NCBI RefSeq assembly: GCF_006715045.1
Contig: NZ_VFML01000001.1
Coordinates: forward strand, 372,001-436,000
Source: Amycolatopsis cihanbeyliensis
Lineage (GTDB): Bacteria; Actinomycetota; Actinomycetes; Mycobacteriales; Pseudonocardiaceae
Length of the DNA stretch: 64,000 bases
Reading direction: 5' to 3'
The position numbers and the translations under genes are program-made. Below, piece after piece: positions 18,146 to 25,911 of the stretch. The notes beneath the pieces were generated by a model. The model was given only the letters and a program-made list of their open reading frames with translations. It did not search any database and was not told the DNA's origin. The stretch's first letter is position 1; the number at the start of each line of letters is the position of its first letter.

Positions 18146-18730
18146 TCACGATTCTGCCGGTCGGGACTCGGGGCCCGTGACCACGGTGAGGACGGCCTGG
18201 ACGACCTGGTCGATTCGGCGCGCGGCCAGGTCCGGCTCGGGGCTGCCGACATCGAGCCAGGTCATGGTGGCGTCGATGGCGACTGTGAGCGAGAGCCGAG
18301 CTGCCCATCGCGCCCACCGCTCGTCGGTGATCACTTCGGCGAGATGGTCATGCACGTGGCGGGTCATCTCGTCGCGCAGCTCGTTGATCTCGTGTCGGAA
18401 CTCCGGTTCCCTGCTGGCTTGCTCGAAGAGCAGCCGGAACGCCGCGGGGTTCCGGTACGCCCAGGTCACCAACGAGTGGATGCTGGACTCGGTGAGCTCC
18501 TCGCCGGCGGCCGCGGCCAGTCCTTCCCCCGCATGCTCGAGGACCGCGCGGAACAGCTCGGGTTTCGCGGCGAAATGCCGGTAGAGGATGACCCGGCTGA
18601 TCCCCGCCGCCTCGGCGATGCCCTCCAGGCTCGTGGCGGCATAACCGGAGTTGGCGAAGATCGGCGTCGCGGCGTCGAGGATCTGTGCGCGGCGTTCCGC
18701 GCGCGGCAACTTCGGTTTGGTCTCGCCCAT
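18146..18730 (-). CDS. TetR-family repressor divergent from GH1 gene
   Basis: 194 residues. HTH near residues 30-55: SLEGIAEAAGISRVILYRHFAAKPELF. The C-terminal part (LFEQASREPEFRHEINELRDEM) is a common TetR ligand domain. It is divergent from the GH1-like gene, with a 22-bp inverted repeat between the two starts. It probably represses that gene; the inducer is likely to be related to the GH1 substrate (inference). Confidence 0.9.
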   Translation of the reverse strand: MGETKPKLPRAERRAQILDAATPIFANSGYAATSLEGIAEAAGISRVILYRHFAAKPELFRAVLEHAGEGLAAAAGEELTESSIHSLVTWAYRNPAAFRLLFEQASREPEFRHEINELRDEMTRHVHDHLAEVITDERWARWAARLSLTVAIDATMTWLDVGSPEPDLAARRIDQVVQAVLTVVTGPESRPAES

Positions 18731-18745
18731 CGACTACCGCTCCCA

Positions 18746-18794
18746 CTTGTTACAGATGCGTATACACGGCTAGTGTACATGTATCTGTAACAAG
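18746..18794. promoter_or_regulatory. Inverted repeat, candidate TetR operator for GH1 gene
   Basis: The 22-bp arms at 18746-18767 and 18773-18794 are inverted copies with 3 mismatches; the outer 12 bp CTTGTTACAGAT/ATCTGTAACAAG are perfect. The region is AT-rich and should include both divergent promoters. Confidence 0.75.
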
Positions 18795-18815
18795 CTTGCC
18801 GAGAGGAGCGTGTCG

Positions 18816-20273
18816 ATGACCGACCTTCGATTCCCCGCCGGATTCCTGTGGGGCGCCTCCACCGCTGCCTTCCTCATGGAAGGGGACCCGTTGGCGGACG
18901 GGGCGGGACCGTCCATCCAGCACACCTTCCGCCGGACACCGGGCAACATGCCCGCCGACGCGGGCGGAAGCGTCGGCCACTACCGACGCTTCCGCGAGGA
19001 CGTGTCGCTCGCGCGCGATCTCGGATTGCAGGCGTTCCGGTTCTCGATCGCCTGGCCCCGGGTGCTACCCGAGGGCACCGGCGAGGTGAACAACCGGGGG
19101 CTCGATCATTACGACGCGGTCGTCGACACACTGCTGGAAGCGGGCATCGAGCCGTTTCCCTACCTGTACTACTGGGATCTGCCGGCAGCGCTCCAGGACC
19201 GCGGCGGCTGGGGAAACCGCGACTGCGCCGACTGGTTCGCCGACTACGCCGCGTTGGTATACCAGCGACTGGGCGACCGGATCTCCCGGTGGCTCACCAT
19301 CTGCGAACCGTGGTCGATCGTCCACTTCGGTTACCTCGCCGGTGAGGACGCACCGGGCATCCGCGACCTCCGAACCGCACTGCGAGCCGGTCACCACCTG
19401 CTCCTCGGGCACGGTCGGGCCGTGGAGGCGTTCCGGGCAAGCGACGCCCGTGGCGACATCGGCATCAGCACGACGATGACCGACATCCAGCCGGCATCCA
19501 GCTGCGAGCCGGACCGCCTCGCAGCCGAAAGGGCCGACGCGTACTTCAACCGGCTCTACCTCGACCCGATCATGCACGGCGCCTACCCGGCCGCGATCCC
19601 CGGGCCACTCCAGGAACACTGGCCACGCGTGACCGACGACGACCTCGCCACGATCTCCACGCCGATCGACTTCCTCGGCGTCGTGTACTACCTCCGGATG
19701 ACCGTCGCCGATCGCCAAGCCTCCATACCCGAGCGCAACGACGACACCTTCGCCGAACACATCTCGCTTGCCGACCTGGCCGCGATCGACCGCCAGGAAA
19801 CCGTGTTCGCCCAACTCCTCGGCGCGCGTGTGATCAACCCGACCGGGCCGGTGACCGACCTGGGCTGGGAGATCGCCCCGGATGGCTTGACCAAGGTGCT
19901 CCGCGCGATCCACGACCGCTACGGCAACCCACCGGTCTACGTTGCCGAAAACGGCGCCGCATTCACCGACATCGTCGCCGCCGACGGCACGGTCACCGAC
20001 GACCGCCGCCGCTCCTATCTCAACGACCACCTACAGGCGGCCCATGAGGCGATCCGCGCCGGCGTCGACCTTCGTGGCTGGAACGTGTGGTCCCTGCTGG
20101 ACGACGCCGATACGCGCTTCGGGCTGATCCACGTCGACCACGAGAGCCACGAGAGGACGATCAAGTCCTCCGGACACTGGTACCACGACGTGATCGCGGC
20201 CAACGGCCTGAGTCGCCCCGGAACGGATACCGCACACGCCAGCGCGGCTCCGGTCTCAGACGGGTCCAGGTGA
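18816..20273 (+). CDS. Glycoside hydrolase family 1-like protein with altered sugar site
   Basis: 485 residues, full GH1 length. The N-terminal signature FPAGFLWGASTAAFLMEG, the acid/base motif TICEPW (E164) and the nucleophile motif YVAENG (E378) are present. The residues that normally grip the glycone are not: the Gln of QIEG is L20, the His of YHWDLP is Y119, the Asn of NEP is C163, and the loop normally reading DNFEW is shortened to DDADT (429-433). Both catalytic carboxylates remain, so hydrolysis is possible on an unusual substrate. ATG 18816 has AGAGGAG seven bases upstream; GTG 18810 is too close. Controlled by the divergent TetR through a clear operator. Confidence 0.85.
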   Translation: MTDLRFPAGFLWGASTAAFLMEGDPLADGAGPSIQHTFRRTPGNMPADAGGSVGHYRRFREDVSLARDLGLQAFRFSIAWPRVLPEGTGEVNNRGLDHYDAVVDTLLEAGIEPFPYLYYWDLPAALQDRGGWGNRDCADWFADYAALVYQRLGDRISRWLTICEPWSIVHFGYLAGEDAPGIRDLRTALRAGHHLLLGHGRAVEAFRASDARGDIGISTTMTDIQPASSCEPDRLAAERADAYFNRLYLDPIMHGAYPAAIPGPLQEHWPRVTDDDLATISTPIDFLGVVYYLRMTVADRQASIPERNDDTFAEHISLADLAAIDRQETVFAQLLGARVINPTGPVTDLGWEIAPDGLTKVLRAIHDRYGNPPVYVAENGAAFTDIVAADGTVTDDRRRSYLNDHLQAAHEAIRAGVDLRGWNVWSLLDDADTRFGLIHVDHESHERTIKSSGHWYHDVIAANGLSRPGTDTAHASAAPVSDGSR

Positions 20274-20280
20274 CGGCTTC

Positions 20281-20303
20281 GCTACTGTGCGGCCGGCCGT
20301 AGC
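20281..20303 (+). terminator. Hairpin after GH1 gene
   Basis: GCTAC (20281-20285) pairs with GTAGC (20299-20303) around the self-complementary CGGCCGGCCG. It lies 8 bp after the GH1 stop. Probable but short terminator. Confidence 0.45.
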
Positions 20304-20404
20304 AACCGGAGAACGGGGCCTACACCGGTGACACGATGACCCTCGGCCGGAGTTGAACGGGTCAGGCGTCGATAGCTATATAGGTGTGAAGTAGACTATG
20401 TGTC

Positions 20405-20917
20405 ATGTCCCTCAAGCATGCCATCCTCGGCCTTCTCGACCTGAAGCCGATGACCGGGTATGACCTCAAGAAGACCTTCGACAACACGGCCCGGCACTTC
20501 TGGGCGGCTGACCGGTCGCAGATCTACCGCACCCTCGGCAACCTGCATGCCGACGGCCTGCTGGACGAGCACGTCATCCCCCAGCGGTCCCGCCCTGACC
20601 GGCACGAGTACCGGCTGACCGCGGCGGGCTCCGCCGAGCTGGACACCTGGCTGCGCTCCCCGGCGCCCACCGAGTTGCCGCGCGAGGCGTTCCTGGCACG
20701 GATCTACTTCGCCGGCCGGGCCGAGGATCCCCGGCTCGTACGCACACTCGTCGACGAGCGCCGGGCGCTGGTGAGGACCCGACTCGACGAACTCCGCGCG
20801 CTGGAGGCGCCCGCGGCCACGCAGCCCGAGCGACTACGGGCGATGACGTTACGCAACGGCATCCTGCACCTCGAGACCGAGCTCGGCTGGCTCGACGAGC
20901 TCGAGGAGACGCTGTGA
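20405..20917 (+). CDS. PadR-family transcriptional regulator
   Basis: 170 residues. The winged-helix N-terminus reads LKHAILGLLDLKPMTGYDLKKTF, then SQIYRTLGNLHADGLLDEH (recognition helix), with the Vir_C_2-like helical dimerisation domain from about residue 95. It overlaps the next gene (ATG 20917 shares the A of its TGA), so it is cotranscribed and translationally coupled with an alpha/beta hydrolase and an integrase. An AT-rich segment with ATAGCTAT lies upstream (20373-20380) and may be part of its operator. Confidence 0.9.
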   Translation: MSLKHAILGLLDLKPMTGYDLKKTFDNTARHFWAADRSQIYRTLGNLHADGLLDEHVIPQRSRPDRHEYRLTAAGSAELDTWLRSPAPTELPREAFLARIYFAGRAEDPRLVRTLVDERRALVRTRLDELRALEAPAATQPERLRAMTLRNGILHLETELGWLDELEETL

Positions 20918-21693
20918 TGTTCGTGCACGAGCAACATCCGGACGCCGACGAAAGCCTCCTGTTCCTGCACGGCGGCAATGTCGCGGGGTGGATGTGGCAC
21001 GACCTGGCCGCGTCGCTGCCCGACCGGCACAGCCTGATTCCCGACCTTCCCGGTTTCGGCGCGTCGAACGCTGAGGCCTGGACGACCGTGGCCGAGGTGG
21101 CGGACTCGGCGGCGGCCGTCATCCGTGCACGCGCCCATGACGGACGCGCACACCTCGTCGGCCTCTCCCTCGGCGCCGTGGTCGGCACCGTGCTCGTGGC
21201 ACGCCATCCCGATCTCGTCAGCAGCGCGATGCTCACCGGTGCGCCGCTGCGCGGCGTGGGCACGATGACGAGAGTGCTCGGGCACGCGCAGACCCGGCTG
21301 TGGGGTTCGCGGGCGTACTGGCGGGTCATGGCGCACGCGTTTCGGTTGCCCGATGACTCGGTCGATACGTTGGTCGAGACCGGCCTGGGGCTCGACCGCG
21401 CGTCGGCGCGACGGATGCTGACCCAGGTGTACGACGGCGTGCCGGCCGCGGACCTCGAAGGCCTGCGGCGTACCCGGACACCGATCCTGATGCTGGCCGG
21501 CGAGCGGGAACCGAAGGCGGTGCACCGAGCGCTGCCCGAGGTGACCTCCCGGGCGCCGAAGGCGGTCGCGCGGACGGTGCCCAGGATGCGTCACGCGTGG
21601 AGCGCGGAGGACCCCGAACTGTTTCGCCGCGTGCTCCAGCACTGGCTGGCGATGCGTGAGCCAGCACCCGAGCTGAGGAAGGGGCTTTCGTGA
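20917..21693 (+). CDS. Alpha/beta-hydrolase
   Basis: 258 residues. The oxyanion-type motif is LFLHGGNVAGWMW; the nucleophile elbow is VGLSLGAV (G-L-S-L-G); the acid loop is LMLAGEREPKAV and the catalytic His lies in MRHAWSAEDPELF. The ATG overlaps the PadR stop. The gene ends inside the start of the following integrase (GTGA). Esterase or small-molecule hydrolase; a resistance or detoxification role under PadR control is plausible. Confidence 0.85.
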   Translation: MFVHEQHPDADESLLFLHGGNVAGWMWHDLAASLPDRHSLIPDLPGFGASNAEAWTTVAEVADSAAAVIRARAHDGRAHLVGLSLGAVVGTVLVARHPDLVSSAMLTGAPLRGVGTMTRVLGHAQTRLWGSRAYWRVMAHAFRLPDDSVDTLVETGLGLDRASARRMLTQVYDGVPAADLEGLRRTRTPILMLAGEREPKAVHRALPEVTSRAPKAVARTVPRMRHAWSAEDPELFRRVLQHWLAMREPAPELRKGLS

Positions 21694-22892
21694 CACTGGC
21701 CGTCGCGCCGCAGGGCGATGGGGCGGACAAGACGGGGCAGGAGCGTTTCGCGGAGTTCCTGCGGATCTACACCTCGCTCAACACCCGGCTCGCCTACGCG
21801 ACCGACCTCGGCATCCCGCTGGACTGGGTGCCGGGCTACACACCGCCGGACCCGGAACGCCGGCGGGGGAGGAGCCGCCGGGCGGCGCCGACCGGGCTGG
21901 AGTGGCTGCCCTGGTGCCTGCGCAACGGGTTCACCTCCTTCGCCGAGGTCAGGGTGGAGCACGTGGAGCGATGGCTGGACGAGCTGGCCCGAGCGGGGTA
22001 CAGCGACGCCACCCGGGGCAGGATGCTGTCCGCGGTGTCCGCCTTCTACCGCAAGTACCTGCTCCGGGAGGGACTGGCCGAGCACAACCCGGCTGCGCTG
22101 GTCGACCGGAAGACCCAGCACCTCAACCGGGCCGACGGCACCCCCTCGGCCACCGCGCGCTGGTCCTTCGAGGCGTGCCGGGCGCTGCTGCTGGCCGCGT
22201 ACCTCCTCGCCGAACGACGCCGGGACGGCCGCAGGGACCGCGCGATGGTCGAGGTACTGATCGGCACCGGCGTACGCGCCGAGGAACTCGTCGGCACCAA
22301 CCTCACCGACTACCGGCGGCCGACCCAGGGGGATATCGGAATCCTGCGTGTCCACGGCAAGGGAGCCAAGGACCGCGAGGTCGCCCTTGCCCCACCGGTG
22401 GCCGACGCGGTGGAGGCCTACGTCGCCGAACGTCGTGCCCCAGCCGTCCCCGCGGTCCGCGGCCAGGTCGGGCTCGCGCCCGCGGAACCACTGTTCGTCA
22501 CCAGCACGGGCAGGCGAGTACACGTCTCGCACGTCCAGGCGTTGCTGCGCAGGTTGTGTGCCACCTTCGCGCCCGCCCCGGACGCGCCACCCCCGCGAGC
22601 GCGCTGGCTGCGGGAACTGCTCGGCACCGAGCAGGCCGCTGTGATCGCCGGCCATCTCGGTCCGCTGCGGGACACCATTCATCCGCACTCCGCCCGCCAC
22701 TCCTACGCCACGCACGCCATCGAGCGCGGCGTGCCCGCCCGCCAGGTGCAGCAGGACCTCGGCCACGCGGCGCTGTCCACCACCGAGGGGTACCTGCACG
22801 ACGAGGACAACATCCGCAACTCCGGCGCGCACGAGCTGGCCCCGGCGCTGCACCGCGGCTGGCTGCCAGCCGGCGGGACCGCTGGCACGTAG
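21690..22892 (+). CDS. Tyrosine recombinase (phage-integrase family)
   Basis: 400 residues. A SAM-like N-terminal core-binding domain (VEHVERWLDELARAGYSDAT) is followed by the catalytic domain with the full set of active residues: Arg in GTGVRAEEL, Lys in VHGKGAKDR, HPHSARHSYATH (HxxRH), and LGHAALSTTEGYLH with the nucleophile Tyr. GTG 21690 overlaps the hydrolase stop (GTGA). It lacks an excisionase neighbour and no att-site duplication or tRNA is visible, so it looks like a XerD-like orphan built into a PadR-hydrolase operon rather than the integrase of a resident element. Confidence 0.9.
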   Translation: MTLAVAPQGDGADKTGQERFAEFLRIYTSLNTRLAYATDLGIPLDWVPGYTPPDPERRRGRSRRAAPTGLEWLPWCLRNGFTSFAEVRVEHVERWLDELARAGYSDATRGRMLSAVSAFYRKYLLREGLAEHNPAALVDRKTQHLNRADGTPSATARWSFEACRALLLAAYLLAERRRDGRRDRAMVEVLIGTGVRAEELVGTNLTDYRRPTQGDIGILRVHGKGAKDREVALAPPVADAVEAYVAERRAPAVPAVRGQVGLAPAEPLFVTSTGRRVHVSHVQALLRRLCATFAPAPDAPPPRARWLRELLGTEQAAVIAGHLGPLRDTIHPHSARHSYATHAIERGVPARQVQQDLGHAALSTTEGYLHDEDNIRNSGAHELAPALHRGWLPAGGTAGT

Positions 22893-22903
22893 CCTGGTGC
22901 TGA

Positions 22904-24073
22904 TCAACGGCAGAGGGCGACGTCGATGGTACGCAGCAGACGGTTGGCGGCCTGCTCACCGGTTCGCGCGGTGATGTACACCGTCGCCTCCCGGCCCGTC
23001 TCGGCGCGGAGGGACGCGTTCGAGACTCCCGCGCCGACCAGGCCGCCGCCGTGGCCCCACGCGTAGCCGCCGCACGACAGCGGCAACCGGGCAAGGCCGA
23101 TACCGTAGCCGGCGCCGTTGCCGAGGTCCGGAGCGGGCACAACAGCCCGCATCTGGGCCAGCTGCCTGCTCGGCAGCAGGTGGCCGCCGAGCAGCTTCCG
23201 CCAGAACCGGTTGAGGTCGGACGGTGTGGACACCAGTGCGCCGGACGCGCCGGCCCACGACGGCTCGTACTCGGTGACGTCGACCAGCGGTCCCTCGGGG
23301 TCGTCCTCGTCCAGCGTGTAGTTGTGCGCGTGCGGTCCACGGATCCGGCGCTCTCCCGCGGGCGGCCAGTAGGTGTCGCGCAGACCGGCGGGGCGCACCA
23401 CCAGGTCGGTCACCGCGGTGCCGACGTCCCTTCCGGTCAACCGTTCCACCAGCATCCCGGCGATGACGAAGCCGGTGTTCGAGTAGTGCCAACCCTGGCC
23501 GGGGGTGAAGTCCGGTTCGTGTGACAGGGCGAGCCGGACCAACTCACTCGCCTCGACCGGGCCCTCCAACTGGGCGAGGTCCAGGTACTCGACGTAGTCC
23601 GGCACGCCGCTGGTGTGCTGCAGGAGCTGGCGCACGGTGATGTTCCGGCCGTGGATCTCCGCGCCGTCGCCGGTGCCGCGCACGACGCCGGGCAGGTAGG
23701 TCTCGATCGGCTCGTCGAGCCGCACCCAGTGCCAGGCCACCAGCCGCAGGACGGCCGTTGCGACGAAGGTCTTGGTGACGCTGGCGACCCGGAAGCGGCC
23801 ATCGCTTCCGACCATCGGTCGGTCCGTGCCCAGCTCCGCGGTGCCGGCGGTCATCGTGACGGGGCGGCCGTGCCGGCCACGCACCTGCGCCAGCGCACCT
23901 GGCACTCGGTCGACGCTGGTCAGCAGGTCGAGCTGGGCCTGGACGGGGTCGGTGTCGGCGCTCGAGCGGTGCTCCGCGGCGGGGAGCGGTGGGGTGACGA
24001 GGACAGCCGTGATGGCCGCGACGCCAAAGGCGATGCCCACCGCGCGGCAAGTCTCCGATGCCGTGTATCTCAT
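22904..24073 (-). CDS. Secreted serine hydrolase (beta-lactamase/DD-carboxypeptidase family)
   Basis: 389 residues. I start at ATG 24073 because it opens a signal peptide (MRYTASETCRAVGIAFGVAA, cleavage after LPAA). The class C/DD-peptidase motifs are RVASVTKTF (SxxK), HYSNTGF (YxN) and WGHGGGLVGAG (HxG). Domain length fits the serine-hydrolase family that includes D-alanyl-D-alanine carboxypeptidases and esterases. Acts outside the membrane, probably on peptidoglycan peptides or small esters; the exact reaction cannot be told. Confidence 0.87.
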   Translation of the reverse strand: MRYTASETCRAVGIAFGVAAITAVLVTPPLPAAEHRSSADTDPVQAQLDLLTSVDRVPGALAQVRGRHGRPVTMTAGTAELGTDRPMVGSDGRFRVASVTKTFVATAVLRLVAWHWVRLDEPIETYLPGVVRGTGDGAEIHGRNITVRQLLQHTSGVPDYVEYLDLAQLEGPVEASELVRLALSHEPDFTPGQGWHYSNTGFVIAGMLVERLTGRDVGTAVTDLVVRPAGLRDTYWPPAGERRIRGPHAHNYTLDEDDPEGPLVDVTEYEPSWAGASGALVSTPSDLNRFWRKLLGGHLLPSRQLAQMRAVVPAPDLGNGAGYGIGLARLPLSCGGYAWGHGGGLVGAGVSNASLRAETGREATVYITARTGEQAANRLLRTIDVALCR

Positions 24074-24268
24074 GGACAAATCCTGTTGCCGACCTTGGGC
24101 ACGTAGGAATGGAGCCAGCGTCAGCGTCGGAGGTGGGGGTAGCCGTAGTGACCTCGCGGATTCAACTGTCGCGAGTTCTCCGATCTGGTAGCCGTGCGTG
24201 CCCCTCGAAGGGTGCTGCCTGCTGCGCCGGGTGCGCAGGTGACGAAGTCGGGGCGCCGCCGCCAGCAC

Positions 24269-24299
24269 TTGACCTCAACCCGAATCGAGGTTCTACGGT
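24269..24299 (+). promoter_or_regulatory. MerR-type promoter (19-bp spacer with dyad)
   Basis: TTGACC (24269-24274), exactly 19 bp, TACGGT (24294-24299). The over-long spacer holds the imperfect dyad ACCTCAACCC/GAATCGAGGT. This is the hallmark of promoters twisted open by MerR-family activators such as SoxR-type regulators. No merR gene is adjacent. Confidence 0.6.
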
Positions 24300-24346
24300 T
24301 CTGATCGACTGGCGGAAAGTCGTCCACGGTGTTTGAGGAGCAGGTA

Positions 24347-24619
24347 GTGATCGTCACCATCGCCAGGGTTACCGACCCCGATCGGTTCCTGGACGTATTC
24401 AAGACCGTCGGCGCGGAGAAGCGGCGGGAGCACGGCTGCCGAGGCGCCTGGGTCTATTTCGATCCCGACGACACGCACCGGGTGTGGTCCGTCTTCGACT
24501 GGGACGCGAAGGACTACGACAAGTTCCTCGCCGACCCTGAGATCCCGGCCATCGCACGAGAGCTCGGGATCCAGGCGCCGCCCGTACACGCCGTCGCCGC
24601 GACCGAACTCGACGCCTGA
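24347..24619 (+). CDS. Small dimeric alpha/beta-barrel (ABM-like) protein
   Basis: 90 residues from GTG 24347, which has GAGGAG seven bases upstream (GTG 24329 is less well placed). Sequence IVTIARVTDPDRFLDVFKTV and WSVFDWDAKDYDKFLADPEI fits the antibiotic-biosynthesis-monooxygenase-like dimeric barrel superfamily. Such stand-alone proteins act as small oxygenases or stress proteins. It is preceded by a MerR-type promoter, so it is probably induced by a metal, redox or xenobiotic signal. Confidence 0.65.
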   Translation: MIVTIARVTDPDRFLDVFKTVGAEKRREHGCRGAWVYFDPDDTHRVWSVFDWDAKDYDKFLADPEIPAIARELGIQAPPVHAVAATELDA

Positions 24620-24720
24620 CCAGGATGTTGTGCTCGCGTGCTCGTGGCCGGCCTGCTGCTGCATTATCTTGAGCTTGTAAAGCAGTTCCCGGTCGGGCGA
24701 CGAGAGGCTAGTGTCCGGCC

Positions 24721-25395
24721 GTGCCGTTCTTGCTCTCGGTGAACCTCGGTGCGGTGACTGCGACAGGGTACTCGGACCTTGGAGCGACGGGTATCGATAA
24801 GAAGCCTGTAGCAGGCCCTGTCGAGGTGCGTGCGCCCGGTGTCAAGGGCGTTGGTGGTAGCGGGCTGGTCGGTGATCGAGTCCGCGACCTGCGGCATCAC
24901 GGTGGGAACGACCAGGCCGTCTATGCCTACGCGCGCGAAGACTTGGATGCGTGGGCTGTGGAGTTGGCTCGGCCCTTGCCGTGCGGGACTTTCGGCGAGA
25001 ACCTGACTACCAGCGGGATCGATGTCACTGGTGCCTTGATTGGCGAGCGTTGGCAGGTCGGCGCCAAGGTTGTTCTTGAGGTCGCGGTTCCTCGGGTTCC
25101 GTGCCGCGTCTTCGCTGGATGGCTTGGTGAACATGGCTGGGTCAAGACCTTCACCGCCAGGGCAGTCCCGGGGGCCTATCTGCGGGTGATTGAACCGGGC
25201 ATCATCCAGAACGGGGATCCGATTACGGTGGTGCACCGTCCCGGCCACGACGTCACGATCAGCCTTGTCTTCCGTGCGTTGACAAATGAAAGTGCGTTGC
25301 TACCGCGCTTGCTCGCCGCTCACGCACTTCCAGACGAGGCCAAGGAACGTGCCCACAAACGTTTACCGATCGCGTTGGACGATTCATCCGGCTGA
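24721..25395 (+). CDS. MOSC-domain protein (YiiM-like)
   Basis: 224 residues. The MOSC core reads GLVGDRVRDLRHHGGNDQAVYAYAREDLDAW, then GTFGENLTTSGIDVTGALIGERW, and the conserved cysteine lies in VPRVPCRVFAGWL. MOSC proteins bind the molybdenum cofactor sulfur; YiiM-type members reduce N-hydroxylated compounds with the cofactor. Its third codon positions carry noticeably more A/T than neighbouring genes (many GGT, TTG, GAT codons), which suggests acquisition from a different background. GTG 24721 start. Confidence 0.88.
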   Translation: MPFLLSVNLGAVTATGYSDLGATGIDKKPVAGPVEVRAPGVKGVGGSGLVGDRVRDLRHHGGNDQAVYAYAREDLDAWAVELARPLPCGTFGENLTTSGIDVTGALIGERWQVGAKVVLEVAVPRVPCRVFAGWLGEHGWVKTFTARAVPGAYLRVIEPGIIQNGDPITVVHRPGHDVTISLVFRALTNESALLPRLLAAHALPDEAKERAHKRLPIALDDSSG

Positions 25396-25519
25396 GGCAG
25401 GCCGAGCAGATACCGCCGCGTGTGCAGGCGCAACAGTTGTGGAGAACAGGCTTTGCTTGATCCGCACGGGCGGGTCGACCAGACCCGGCGACGGCTACCG
25501 CACCCGGCCGCCGGCTCGC

Positions 25520-25829
25520 TCAGCGACTCGTAGTCGCCACTCGCACGCCGAGGCCGATCAGTACGGTGCCGGCGATCGCGTCGAGCCGTCGCCGGATCGC
25601 CGGTCGCCGGAACCACTATCGCCGGTCGCCGGAACCACTGCCCGGCGCGGCTGACCCCGGACGCCAGCGCCAGGTAGAGCCCGGCCTCGAGGCCGAGCAC
25701 CGTCGGCACCGCACCACGCGTGCCATGCAGCGCGGCCCGCCGCAAGACGAGCGCCATCGCAGGCCCCGGAGGTGCCGAGATCAACACCACCGCTGCCAGG
25801 AAAGCGGGCAGCTGGCTCAGCAACTCCAC
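25520..25829 (-). pseudogene. LysE/RhtB exporter, internally deleted
   Basis: From GTG 25829 the minus frame gives a LysE N-terminus (VELLSQLPAFLAAVVLISAP, PGPAMALVLRRAALHG), then breaks. In another frame the true C-terminus is still readable: RRLDAIAGTVLIGLGVRVAT and a stop at 25520-25522. About 110 central residues are missing and the frame is shifted. A 22-bp tandem duplication sits at the break. Non-functional amino-acid exporter relic. Confidence 0.8.
25598..25641. repeat. 22-bp tandem duplication inside lysE relic
   Basis: CGCCGGTCGCCGGAACCACT plus two more bases is present at 25598-25619 and repeated directly at 25620-25641 (the final two bases differ). Being 22 bp, it shifts the frame. 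Confidence 0.85.
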
Positions 25830-25911
25830 GCGGTTATACTTCCGAGCCGCGCCATCCGTCCGCAACCTGGTTTCGGTGGACCGGCACATACCCCGACTAC
25901 GCCGGTCCGGC

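Noticed and set aside
21690..22892. Integrase as evidence for a resident prophage or ICE
   Set aside because: No phage, conjugation or excision genes, no tRNA and no att duplication were seen near it; the gene is coupled to a chromosomal-type operon.
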